Shown here: positions 7,997 to 15,594 of the stretch, one piece after another
Position numbering within the stretch: position 1 is the first letter of the stretch
Layout of the letters: each line of letters starts with the position of its first letter
NCBI GenBank assembly: GCA_945833895.1
Contig: CAMAGQ010000002.1
Span: forward strand, 1-33,836
Direction of reading: 5' to 3'
DNA: 33,836 nt
Source of the DNA: an uncultured bacterium
Lineage (GTDB): Bacteria; Cyanobacteriota; Vampirovibrionia; Gastranaerophilales; Gastranaerophilaceae
Position numbers and translations under genes: made by a program
Notes under the pieces: generated by a model
The model's input: the letters and a program-made list of their open reading frames with translations, nothing else
Databases searched by the model: none
Told to the model about the DNA's origin: nothing

Positions 7997-8692
7997 ATGG
8001 CACTATATAAAGGTATAATTTTTGATTTTAACGGAACATTATATTGGGATTCGGCAAAGCACAAACAGGCATGGAGAGAATATTCCAAAAAGTTAAGAGG
8101 GACGCCGTTTTCCGATGAAGAAATGATTAAATACATGTTTGGAAGAACAAACGAGCAAATTATCCGTTATGCAATCTCAAAACAGCCGACACCTCAAATG
8201 GTCGAGGAACTCGGCGAGGAAAAAGAAGCCTTATACAGACAAATGTGCCTTGATGATGCCGAAAATTTCCATCTTGCAGACGGCGTCGTCGAGTTTTTGG
8301 ATTTCCTTAAAGAAAATAATATTCCAAGAACGATTGCGACTATGTCAGATAAAAATAACGTGGATTTTTACATAGAACATTTTAACCTTGCAAACTGGTT
8401 TGATATTGATAAAATCGTATATTCGGACGGAATTATCCCCGGAAAACCCGCACCTGATATTTACGAAATCGCTGCCAAAAACCTTGGACTGTCCCCGAAA
8501 GATTGCATTGTTGTAGAAGATGCCGTTTCAGGAATAGACTCAGCCAAAGCGGCAGGAATTGGCAAAATTATAGCAATTTGTTCAGAAGAAAGTCCTGAAC
8601 TGTACGAAAAAATACCTGCTGTTACAGGGATTATCAAAAGTTTCAGAGATTTCGACCGCTCGTTGTTTGAAACAAAAGTTATGGTAAAATAA
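7997..8692 (+). CDS. HAD-superfamily hydrolase, beta-phosphoglucomutase-like
   Basis: A soluble 231-residue HAD phosphatase of subfamily IA with a helical cap. Motif I is FDFNGTL (D10 nucleophile, N12 at the position of the usual second Asp), motif II is the ATMSDK segment near residue 115, motif III is the Lys of PGKPAPDIY near residue 150, and motif IV is VVEDAVSGIDSAKAAG. The D-to-N change removes the general acid/base typical of phosphatases and mutases; the DFNGT form is known in a subset of HAD proteins, so it may still be active with a different substrate range. Substrate unknown. It is co-transcribed with the TPR gene (2-base gap) and converges on rfaE2. Confidence 0.88.
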   Translation: MALYKGIIFDFNGTLYWDSAKHKQAWREYSKKLRGTPFSDEEMIKYMFGRTNEQIIRYAISKQPTPQMVEELGEEKEALYRQMCLDDAENFHLADGVVEFLDFLKENNIPRTIATMSDKNNVDFYIEHFNLANWFDIDKIVYSDGIIPGKPAPDIYEIAAKNLGLSPKDCIVVEDAVSGIDSAKAAGIGKIIAICSEESPELYEKIPAVTGIIKSFRDFDRSLFETKVMVK

Positions 8693-8708
8693 ACATTTCC
8701 GACCTGAT

Positions 8709-8719
8709 TTTACCCCTCG
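8709..8719. repeat. Inverted copy of CGAGGGGTAAA at the 3' end of rfaE2
   Basis: TTTACCCCTCG here is the exact reverse complement of 9225-9235, so rfaE2 is bracketed by an 11-bp inverted repeat whose inner copy supplies the gene's stop codon. A related 12-bp copy lies at 9505-9516. Possible element ends or coincidence. Confidence 0.35.
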
Positions 8720-9183
8720 TTATTGATTTTATTTATTGTATTTGTGGTTGATTTTCCCTGAACAAATTCGATAAACTCAACTCTTGTGTTATTTTTTCGC
8801 ATAATATCTGCCTCGGGAAGAGTTTCCATTGTGTAATCAGCACCTTTTGTATAAACATCAGGCTTAATCTCGTCAAGCAATGCCCCCGGACTGTTCTCAT
8901 CAAACATTACAACATAATCAACACAAGATAAAGCACACAAAATCTCAGCCCTGTCGTCTTGATTGTTTATAGGGCGGCTCGGACCTTTTATCGATTTCAC
9001 GGACTTATCGGAGTTCAGCAGTACGATTGAATAATCAGCAAAACTCTTTGTTTTCTGCAAATACCTGACATGCCCCACGTGCAAAATATCAAAACAACCG
9101 TTCGTTGCAACAACAGTTTTACCGCTTTTTTGCAAATTACGTACAAACCCTGCAACATTTTCTTTTCTTAAAACCTGTCCCAT
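8710..9183 (-). CDS. rfaE2: D-beta-D-heptose 1-phosphate adenylyltransferase (RfaE domain II type)
   Basis: A nucleotidyltransferase of the cytidylyltransferase-like fold, 157 residues, the size of a stand-alone RfaE2/HldE C-terminal domain. TNGCFDILHVGHVRYL (residues 28-42) contains the HxGH nucleotide site H35/H38; LNSDKSVKSIKGPSRPINNQ and the DVYTKGADY segment are characteristic of RfaE2; GKSTTNTINKI near the end corresponds to the (I)STTxI motif. It would transfer AMP to heptose 1-phosphate on the way to ADP-heptose for the LPS core, which argues for a diderm cell. The kinase half (HldE domain I, HldA) is not in this window. AGAGGT precedes the ATG. The gene is bracketed by short inverted repeats, and its -35 element falls inside a tandem repeat. 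Confidence 0.88.
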   Translation of the reverse strand: MGQVLRKENVAGFVRNLQKSGKTVVATNGCFDILHVGHVRYLQKTKSFADYSIVLLNSDKSVKSIKGPSRPINNQDDRAEILCALSCVDYVVMFDENSPGALLDEIKPDVYTKGADYTMETLPEADIMRKNNTRVEFIEFVQGKSTTNTINKINNEG

Positions 9184-9206
9184 AAATAAACCTCTCTGTT
9201 GTGATA

Positions 9207-9235
9207 ATTATACACAAAACACAGCGAGGGGTAAA
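9207..9235 (-). promoter_or_regulatory. Promoter of rfaE2 overlapping a tandem repeat
   Basis: On the minus strand TTTACC (9230-9235) and a perfect TATAAT (9207-9212) are 17 bases apart, 24 bases before the rfaE2 ATG. The -35 lies within the first copy of the 13-bp tandem repeat at 9228. Confidence 0.5.
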
Positions 9236-9266
9236 TATAGGGGGTAAATATAGGAGTAAATAAGGC
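9228..9266. repeat. 13-bp tandem repeat upstream of rfaE2
   Basis: GGGGTAAATATAG occurs twice perfectly (9228-9240, 9241-9253), followed by a decayed third copy (9254-9266). The reverse complement of its first 12 bases recurs at 9505-9516. Confidence 0.8.
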
Positions 9267-9309
9267 TTTTTGCTATTGTAAGTTGAGGAAGGGCTAGGGT
9301 GGGTGCTTA

Positions 9310-9336
9310 TTTTCCCTCTCCTAGGGAGCGGGAAAA
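9310..9336. repeat. 27-bp imperfect palindrome (REP-like)
   Basis: The left arm TTTTCCC-T-CTCC (9310-9321) pairs with the right arm GGAG-C-GGGAAAA (9325-9336), with a single T/C mismatch and a 3-base centre. Its GC-rich composition stands out from the AT-rich surroundings. Together with TCTCAGAATGACGG at 9463-9476, which resembles a widely dispersed intergenic repeat type, it fills the roughly 300-base gene-free stretch 9184-9481; no convincing gene lies there. Confidence 0.6.
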
Positions 9337-9481
9337 GGTGAGGGTTCAATTAAATTCATGTAGAGGGTTATTTGGGGGAAACCCAACATTGATACTAAAC
9401 AAGCCAAGTCGTTCGGGTTTCTTCGCATTTTGTACAAATTTCTGCCCACTACAAAACATTTTTCTCAGAATGACGGAACCG

Positions 9482-9676
9482 TTACAAATCTTTGAAGTTA
9501 CCTATATATTTACCCCTGCCCCTCTGCTTCTGAAATTCTGCATCAAGAGTATCGAGTTGCTTTTGGAACTCAACTTCATTTATCGGCGGGTATATGCCTG
9601 CATATTTTGCCAGAAAGCCGCCTACGGTATTTACATCATCCATTAAGCCTTCAAGTTTTAAATCTGAAATGTTCAT
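9482..9676 (-). CDS. Small conserved-looking protein of 64 residues, unknown
   Basis: I do not recognise this protein. It is supported by a good AAAGGAG ribosome site 7 bases before the ATG, its position 78 bases downstream of asd on the same strand, and a composition like its neighbours (helical N-terminal half, then a Gln/Lys-rich helix). There is no signal peptide. The last residues (RGRGKYIGNF) are encoded by a 12-bp copy of the GGGGTAAATATA repeat, so the C-terminus may have been altered by a repeat insertion. A longer plus-strand frame runs antisense to it and is less credible. Confidence 0.55.
   Translation of the reverse strand: MNISDLKLEGLMDDVNTVGGFLAKYAGIYPPINEVEFQKQLDTLDAEFQKQRGRGKYIGNFKDL
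9505..9516. repeat. Inverted copy of the GGGGTAAATATA repeat
   Basis: TATATTTACCCC is the exact reverse complement of 9228-9239. With that copy it brackets a 290-bp interval holding the palindrome and other repeat fragments, as the ends of a small non-coding element would. Confidence 0.4.
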
Positions 9677-9754
9677 TATATGCTCCTTTATCTGTTTTGA
9701 TAAAGTGTGCTGAAAATAATAATTGCCTTTAATCTCTTATTTTGTTACAAAAAA

Positions 9755-10777
9755 TTAATATAATTCCATTTCAATAACTTTTTTGCATAATCTTACGGTA
9801 TTCAGAGCCGCACCTATTCTGATATTATCGGCAACGCACCACAGAGAAATTCCGTTATCAAACGCAAGATTTTTTCTTATACGTCCGACAAATACAGGAT
9901 TTACGCCTGAGGCATCACGTGTTGTAGGATATTCAAAGTTATCAGGATTATCCATAACTGTTATGCCGAAAGAGTTACCTAAAATTTCACGAACTTCTTC
10001 AGGAGTTACAGGTTTTTCAAACTCAATATCAACGGCTTCGGAATGTCCGTTATACACCGGAACACGTGCCGCAGTGCAAGAAATCGGCAAATCTTGAGGC
10101 AAGTGAAGAATTTTTTTTGTTTCGTTTACAACTTTCATTTCTTCTTTTGTATAACCGTTTTCGCAGAATACGTCAATCTGCGGAATAACGTTGAACGAAA
10201 TAGGCTTTTTGAACGCAACATTTGTAAAATCTTCACCGTTCAAGGTTGCTTTTGTGTTTTCGGTTAATTCGTTTATGGCTTTCAAGCCTGCACCAGAAAC
10301 AGCCTGATAAGTAGATACCAATAATTTTTTTATTCCAAACTTTTCATGAAGAGGTTTTAACACCAACATAAGTTGAGAAGTTGAACAGTTCGGGTTTGCG
10401 ATAATCCCTTGATGTTTTCTCAAATCTTCGTCGTTAACGTAAGCAATAACAAGAGGTACATCTTTTTCCATTCTGAATGCTGATGAATTATCAATGATAA
10501 CCCCGCCGCGTTTTACGATTTCAGGAGCGAACTTTTGAGATGTTGAACCGCCTGCTGATGCCAGTACGATATTCACGTTGTCAAAACTTTCAGGAACTGC
10601 TTCTTCTACAGTGTATTCCTTGCCCTGAAATTCAATTTTTGAACCCGCACTTTTTGCACTTGATAAAAATTTTATTGAATTAAATTCAACTTTTAATTCG
10701 TCAATAATTTTAGTAATTTCTCTTCCAACAACACCGGTTGCACCTAATACTGCAATATTCGCTTTTTCTTTTGTCAT
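9755..10777 (-). CDS. asd: Aspartate-semialdehyde dehydrogenase
   Basis: Reduces aspartyl phosphate to aspartate semialdehyde with NADPH, the branch point to lysine/DAP, threonine and methionine. The 340-residue length is typical. The NADP loop GATGVVG is at residues 12-18; the catalytic Cys is C131 in NPNCSTSQ; VSGAG near 160-164 and ARVPVYNGHSE (H245, the acid/base) complete the active site. Soluble. A GAGGAAATT ribosome site precedes the ATG, and the gene faces a 200-base divergent promoter region shared with the 10981 gene. The probable DapL-type aminotransferase at the right end of the window belongs to the same DAP pathway, though far away. Confidence 0.97.
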   Translation of the reverse strand: MTKEKANIAVLGATGVVGREITKIIDELKVEFNSIKFLSSAKSAGSKIEFQGKEYTVEEAVPESFDNVNIVLASAGGSTSQKFAPEIVKRGGVIIDNSSAFRMEKDVPLVIAYVNDEDLRKHQGIIANPNCSTSQLMLVLKPLHEKFGIKKLLVSTYQAVSGAGLKAINELTENTKATLNGEDFTNVAFKKPISFNVIPQIDVFCENGYTKEEMKVVNETKKILHLPQDLPISCTAARVPVYNGHSEAVDIEFEKPVTPEEVREILGNSFGITVMDNPDNFEYPTTRDASGVNPVFVGRIRKNLAFDNGISLWCVADNIRIGAALNTVRLCKKVIEMELY

Positions 10778-10980
10778 AATTTCCTCTTCTTTTTGATAAA
10801 AATTTTTACTTATCTATAATACTACAAGAATGGTAATAAAAACGAAAATTTTCGCAATGTTTTAAAAAGATTTTACAATATGCGGAAAAATTATTACTTT
10901 TTGTTAAATTTTGTAATTATTTTGAAATTTAGTGAAAAAAAATACATTAATATATTTAAGAGAGATTTTAAGGATTACTA

Positions 10981-11886
10981 ATGTCAATCAGAATTGAAAC
11001 AGATTTAGCATACATCCAGAGCCGATTGAACATCTCCGCATCAAAAATGGAGTTGTACAAAGAAAAGACACTGGAAGAAATTATTGAAGCAGAAGCCGCC
11101 GAGGGCAATCAGGCTGCAATTCAAATGGCTGCCGATATGTTCACGAATGTTTCACAATTGATTGAACTTTTCCAACTCGCAGACCCTGATAACAAACTTG
11201 CGATAATGACCGGCATGTCATCTTCTCAACTGGATAATATCGTTCCACTGCTTGAAAAAAACGACCTTGTGGAAGGTTTGAACTACTTTACGCAAGATGC
11301 TCTGCTTGATTTGTTGAAAAAAATACCGAAAGAAGAACTCATCAACGTGGTTTTGGAACTTTTCTCTCAGCAGGAAATCATTGAATACATGCCTGAAGAG
11401 CAGCTAGATAAATTGCTGACGGGACTTGATATGGATAAAAGCATGCTCCTTAATAATTTGCAAATGCTGCCTGAAATATACCTTCAACAGATTTATGAAA
11501 GTGTTTCCGGTGAAGAAGCAGACGGCAATTCTGGTGAAATGATTGCACAGATTAGCCAACTTGGAGATTTGGATTATAGAAATGCAATCCAAAACCTCCA
11601 GCCTGCTCAGAAAAAATTGTTATCGTATAAACTTGTTAATCAGGAAAACAAATTCTTTGAAACCTTTGACACAGATGCTTATACAAAAATTATAAACCGT
11701 GAACGCGATAAAGAGGAACTTGTCAAAGGGATGCGGGTTATCAGACCTGAATATTTGCAAAAAATGATAACGGAACTTCCGCAAGATTTGCTTTCCGTTG
11801 TTACAACTCAAGTTGATACGGAAAAATTTGCGGATGCTTTGATTAACAAATATCCTGAAATAATCGCAAAAATTGTTGCTGGTTAG
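10981..11886 (+). CDS. All-helical repeat protein, MgtE-N/FliG-like, function unknown
   Basis: A soluble, strongly helical protein of 301 residues without signal peptide or membrane segments. Residues 80-150 hold short Leu/Ile-Pro-Glu-Glu helical repeats (LLKKIPKEELINVVLELF, then EIIEYMPEEQLDKLLTGLD), and similar units recur near 160 and 255-270 (LQKMITELPQDLLSVV). This ELP/MPEE pattern resembles the superhelical N-terminal domain of MgtE and the armadillo-like repeats of FliG. The relation is by eye only, and no transporter or flagellar gene is nearby. AAGGA lies 7 bases before the ATG. The gene converges on the CHAP protein gene with a 13-base gap and no terminator that I can see. Confidence 0.7.
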   Translation: MSIRIETDLAYIQSRLNISASKMELYKEKTLEEIIEAEAAEGNQAAIQMAADMFTNVSQLIELFQLADPDNKLAIMTGMSSSQLDNIVPLLEKNDLVEGLNYFTQDALLDLLKKIPKEELINVVLELFSQQEIIEYMPEEQLDKLLTGLDMDKSMLLNNLQMLPEIYLQQIYESVSGEEADGNSGEMIAQISQLGDLDYRNAIQNLQPAQKKLLSYKLVNQENKFFETFDTDAYTKIINRERDKEELVKGMRVIRPEYLQKMITELPQDLLSVVTTQVDTEKFADALINKYPEIIAKIVAG

Positions 11887-11899
11887 TTTGAATTAAGTT

Positions 11900-13756
11900 T
11901 TATGCTAACCATTTATTCATCTGTACAAAACCGTCAAAGCCGCCGCCTACAGAGTGTTTTGATGAGTAATGATGTTTTGTTACGGCATCACTTGAGTTGC
12001 CTTCGATAGTATCAAATGAACCGTCAGGATAAACTTTTGAAACAATTCCGACGTGACCTGTAGATGATGATTTTGTCCACATTGCCAAGTCACCTTTTTG
12101 CGGAGTGTAATTTGAGTTTATACTTGCATAACAACCTGCATTTTGTGCTTTATGTTTGATTTCTTGAGATGATGCCGTGTAGCCAAAAGTTTCGCTGTTG
12201 TTAGAATTTTGTCCTGCTCCGTATAACCATGATAAAAATGAGGCACACCAAGGGTTGCCGTCAACAGAACCGTTTTTATATTTTCTGATTTCGGCACTGT
12301 CATTTGATGAACCGTTTTCACGAACTCCTATTTGAGATTCCGCAAGTTCAACCGCTTTGTCTGCCTTATCAGATGTGTCTGAATATTTTGATACGGCGTT
12401 ATCGGCTTCTTTTTGAGAAATAATTTTGTTAATCTCTTGAACTTCTTTTTGTGCAGATTGGTATTCGGAATTTGCCTGAGAAAGTTCTCTTGCTTTTACT
12501 GCTTCAACGTTTTGAATAGCCTTGTTGTATTGTGCGAGTTTCGCTTTTGTTGCTTCTGTGCAGTTTTTATTAACAAGTTCGTCTAACTTTGCTTTTTCTG
12601 CTTGAAGTTTTGTTTTTTCGGCTTCAAGTTTAGTTTTTTCTTTGTTTAACTTTTCAAGATTTTTGTTCAATTTTTCCAGTTGAGATTTTTGTTTTTCAAC
12701 TTCTTTTTTCTTTTCGGAAATTTGTTTTGTTAATTCGTTTTTCTTTGCAGAAAGTTGAGCATCTTTTTCTCTGTCCTCAGGTTTGCCTGATGGAGCAGGA
12801 AGTTTAGACAACGCACCTTCCAAAGATGCAAGCAATGTTTCTGAATTTGAAATTGTTGATTCTTGTTCAGAAATTTCAGATTTTTTTGCGGTAATTTCTT
12901 GTGCATTTTTGTCTAATTCAACTTGATTTTTCTCGATTTTCGCATTGTTTTTAATAATTTGTTTTGCGAATTTCTTAGCACCTGAATCGTTTTTCAAAGC
13001 ATCTTCGTAAGCCTTTTTAGCGTTTTCTGCTGCGGCTTTTGCAGACTTAATACCTTCGGTATTACCTGATTGAACGGCTTTCAAGGCTTCACGTTTTTCT
13101 GATAAGTTTGCTTCTCTGTTTGCTTTTTCTGACTTCAATTCAGGCAAACTCATATTGTGAACAGTTTTTGGTTGAACCTGAGCAGGAGCAGAATGTCTGA
13201 CAGCACCGCCGCCTCTTGTTGTAGAAACCCTTGCAGGGGCTTGAGAAACTTGAGGTTGAACTGTTGGCGTTTGTACAGGTTCAGGCATTTCCAAGAAATT
13301 TGCAATACTTTCAAGGTCAATTCCTTCTTCTTTGATTAACTTTTCAAAATCATCAAGAGAAAGAGTTTCGCCGTCGCCATCTTTCAATGCAAGATTTTTC
13401 ACGTATTCTTTTGCCTCTTCAACAGAAATTTCACCGTCACTATTTTTATCGGCTGCTGCCTTAACCTTATCAAGCGAGAAAAATTCTTTCAACACGTATT
13501 CTAAAGGTGATATCTCAACGTTTTCGGTATTATTTGCAGGAGTTTTCAAGACTTTATCGTAATCGATGTTAGCCATTTCCTCTTTATTTGCACCGGTAAA
13601 AATAGAATTACCGTTGAATTTCACGGATGAATTGTCATTGTTAAACAAAGATGTTGCAAAAGGATTTTCGCCGGCGTTAACCTGCGGTTTGATTGAATAG
13701 CCTTGAGCAATTCCGTTTGCTGAAATCTTTTTGTTTAAAAACTCATAATAATTCAT
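11900..13756 (-). CDS. EF-hand, coiled-coil and CHAP-domain protein
   Basis: A 618-residue multidomain protein. Near the N-terminus are two EF-hand calcium loops, DKNSDGEISVEE (103-114) and DGDGETLSLDDF (126-137). A Pro/Gln/Ala-rich linker (about 158-205) and a long Lys/Glu/Gln coiled coil (about 205-460) follow. The C-terminal CHAP domain (about 468-618) has a catalytic Cys (C504 in NPWCASF), His (H568 in GHVGIV) and the Glu/Asn pair (IEGNSS, E585/N587), so it should be an active cysteine amidase or endopeptidase on peptidoglycan. No Sec signal peptide is visible, so export would need another route or a lytic context. Calcium control of a wall hydrolase is a reasonable guess. Divergent from radA. 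Confidence 0.85.
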   Translation of the reverse strand: MNYYEFLNKKISANGIAQGYSIKPQVNAGENPFATSLFNNDNSSVKFNGNSIFTGANKEEMANIDYDKVLKTPANNTENVEISPLEYVLKEFFSLDKVKAAADKNSDGEISVEEAKEYVKNLALKDGDGETLSLDDFEKLIKEEGIDLESIANFLEMPEPVQTPTVQPQVSQAPARVSTTRGGGAVRHSAPAQVQPKTVHNMSLPELKSEKANREANLSEKREALKAVQSGNTEGIKSAKAAAENAKKAYEDALKNDSGAKKFAKQIIKNNAKIEKNQVELDKNAQEITAKKSEISEQESTISNSETLLASLEGALSKLPAPSGKPEDREKDAQLSAKKNELTKQISEKKKEVEKQKSQLEKLNKNLEKLNKEKTKLEAEKTKLQAEKAKLDELVNKNCTEATKAKLAQYNKAIQNVEAVKARELSQANSEYQSAQKEVQEINKIISQKEADNAVSKYSDTSDKADKAVELAESQIGVRENGSSNDSAEIRKYKNGSVDGNPWCASFLSWLYGAGQNSNNSETFGYTASSQEIKHKAQNAGCYASINSNYTPQKGDLAMWTKSSSTGHVGIVSKVYPDGSFDTIEGNSSDAVTKHHYSSKHSVGGGFDGFVQMNKWLA

Positions 13757-13889
13757 CTTTTCCCCGTTTAAAAAATCTCTTAATATTTCACATATATATA
13801 AAGGTTAAATATTTATGAAAATTGATTAATTTTCGAATAATTGAAACAATTCTTCATATTTCGTTACAGCCAAATATAAAAATTTCACC

Positions 13890-13895
13890 TATAAT
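13890..13895 (+). promoter_or_regulatory. -10 box giving a probable leaderless radA mRNA
   Basis: A perfect TATAAT ends 6 bases before the radA ATG at 13902, so the first transcribed base should be the A of the start codon. No ribosome site precedes the ATG. The -35 is weak. Confidence 0.5.
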
Positions 13896-13901
13896 AGAAA
13901 T

Positions 13902-15272
13902 ATGGCGAAAGTAAAAACGAAATGGATATGTCAGCAGTGCGGTTACGAATCGGCAGGATATTTGGGAAAATGTCCCGAATGCGGTTCGTGGAGCAGTTTT
14001 GTTGAAGAAGTTCAAACAAACTTAAAACCTCAAAACATTTCACCGCAAGGAATTTCAAACGAGGCAAAACCCTCTTTAATCAAGGATATTCATATTGGTG
14101 AAGAGGTCAGAGTAAGCACAAACATTTCGGAGTTTGACAGAATTTTAGGCGGAGGACTTGTTCAAGGTTCATTGATTTTGATTGCGGGCGACCCGGGGAT
14201 AGGAAAATCAACAATACTGCTTCAAACAAGCGGTGAACTTGCAAAAAATAACCAGAAGATTTTATACGTTTCTGCGGAAGAATCCGCAAGCCAATTGAAA
14301 CTCAGGGCGAACAGGCTCGGAGTTATTTCGGATAATTTGTACGTTTATCCTCAGACAAATTTGGAAAATATCAGGCAACAAATTGATGAAATTCAGCCTG
14401 ATACGGTTGTAATAGACAGTATTCAAGCGATTTACTCACAAACCGTCGCAAGTTCGGCGGGAAGTGTTTCGCAAATTCGTGAATGCTGCAACATACTTAT
14501 GCAGATTGCCAAAACTCAAAACATTACTGTTATTGTGATAGGTCACGTTACAAAAGACGGCAACATCGCAGGTCCTAAGATTTTAGAACACATGGTTGAT
14601 GCCGTAATTTCTTTTGAAGGCGACAAATACAAGTCTTACAGAATGCTCAGAGCATTGAAAAACCGTTTTGGAAACACATCGGAAGTCGGGATTTTTGAAA
14701 TGCACGAGAAAGGACTTGTCGAAGTTAAAAACCCTAACGAACTGTTCTTAAACGAGCGTTCACAGGATGCAATCCCCGGCAGTGCAATTATTGTAACAAA
14801 CGAAGGCACAAGACCGTTGCTCGTTGAAATTCAGGCACTTGTCGGCACAACGCCTTATCCGACCCCAAGAAGAGTAACAAACGGGGTCGACACAAGCAGA
14901 CTTTTGCAAATCCTTGCGGTTCTTGAAAAACGGGTTGGATTGAATTTGTCAAAACAAGATGTCTACGTAAACGTTATGGGCGGATTGGAAATTGATGAGC
15001 CGAGTGCAGATTTAGGAATTGCCCTTGCTATCGCAACTTGTGCCAGAGATGTTGTGGTTGACCCGCAAACGGTTATCATCGGCGAAATCGGTTTATCAGG
15101 TGAAATTCACCCTGTCTGCAATCTTGACAAACGTTTAAACGAAGCGGTTATTTCAGGGTTCAAAAAGGCAATTGTTCCTTACGCTAACCGTGATGTTGAA
15201 AACGACAAAATAAAAGTCGTTCCCGTTAAACGTTTGATTGACGCAATCTCAGCCTGCATCTCTCCAAATTAA
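13902..15272 (+). CDS. radA: DNA repair protein RadA (branch-migration helicase)
   Basis: A RecA-like ATPase of 456 residues that drives D-loop branch migration in recombination. Domains run in order: a C4 zinc finger (C10, C13, C24, C27), the RecA core with Walker A GDPGIGKST (96-104) and a Walker B-like VVIDSIQA, the RadA-specific KNRFG motif near residue 252, and a Lon-protease-like C-terminal domain from about 290 (VNVMGGLEIDEPSADLGIAL). All hallmark residues are present. The ATG sits six bases after a TATAAT box and lacks a ribosome site, suggesting leaderless translation. The 3' end abuts a pilin remnant on the opposite strand. Confidence 0.97.
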   Translation: MAKVKTKWICQQCGYESAGYLGKCPECGSWSSFVEEVQTNLKPQNISPQGISNEAKPSLIKDIHIGEEVRVSTNISEFDRILGGGLVQGSLILIAGDPGIGKSTILLQTSGELAKNNQKILYVSAEESASQLKLRANRLGVISDNLYVYPQTNLENIRQQIDEIQPDTVVIDSIQAIYSQTVASSAGSVSQIRECCNILMQIAKTQNITVIVIGHVTKDGNIAGPKILEHMVDAVISFEGDKYKSYRMLRALKNRFGNTSEVGIFEMHEKGLVEVKNPNELFLNERSQDAIPGSAIIVTNEGTRPLLVEIQALVGTTPYPTPRRVTNGVDTSRLLQILAVLEKRVGLNLSKQDVYVNVMGGLEIDEPSADLGIALAIATCARDVVVDPQTVIIGEIGLSGEIHPVCNLDKRLNEAVISGFKKAIVPYANRDVENDKIKVVPVKRLIDAISACISPN

Positions 15273-15273
15273 T

Positions 15274-15504
15274 TTATTTTAGTCCTGACAATACAGTTTT
15301 AAAATAGTTCGGGTCTGTAACAGCATTCTGCGAGCATGCAATACCGTTATTTGCAGCATTTGATGTTTTTGAACAATATTGCTCTTTATCAAAATTAGTA
15401 CCCGTAGCCCCCATTGGCACAATATCATCATTAACCATTTGGAATGCAAAAGTGTCAACCCCCATACGATTAGGAAGTTTGCCATGCCCGTTTAAAAAAT
15501 TTTC
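15274..15504 (-). pseudogene. C-terminal remnant of a type IV pilin-like protein
   Basis: The minus-strand frame is open for about 76 codons from an in-frame TGA at 15505-15507 to the TAA at 15274. It reads ...GKLPNRMGVDTFAFQMVNDD, then IVPMGATGTNFDKEQYC, and ends NAVTDPNYFKTVLSGLK. The G-x-DxFxFxxxNxxIVPxG pattern, the paired Cys and the terminal DPNYFKTVL are what I expect at the C-terminus of pilin/prepilin proteins of this lineage. The N-terminal pilin helix, prepilin peptidase site and any plausible start are missing; the internal ATG at 15465 has no ribosome site. I read it as a 5'-truncated gene. Family assignment is from memory. Confidence 0.6.
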
Positions 15505-15594
15505 TCAGAAACCTCGTTTAATTAATTCAACAAAAGATTGATACCTTTTTCATACTGTATGCGATATAATTGGATTACGAAAAAGGAGAATATT

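Noticed and set aside
9299-9646. 115-codon plus-strand frame beginning MGAYFPSPREREKVR
   Set aside because: It reads through the palindromic repeat (SPREREKVR is a typical repeat translation), has no ribosome site, and is antisense to the better supported 64-residue gene.
15279-15485. 68-codon minus-strand frame beginning MANFLIVWGLTLLH
   Set aside because: It is the wrong frame across the pilin remnant; the frame ending DPNYFKTVLSGLK is the one that resembles a protein family.
15500-15510. TTTTCTCAGAA shared with 9460-9470 as evidence of an insertion in the pilin remnant
   Set aside because: Eleven AT-rich bases are too few to argue for a common element.
15538-15594. Upstream start for pncC
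   Set aside because: It would add 19 unrelated residues and lie upstream of the TATAAT box; AAAAGGAG supports 15595.
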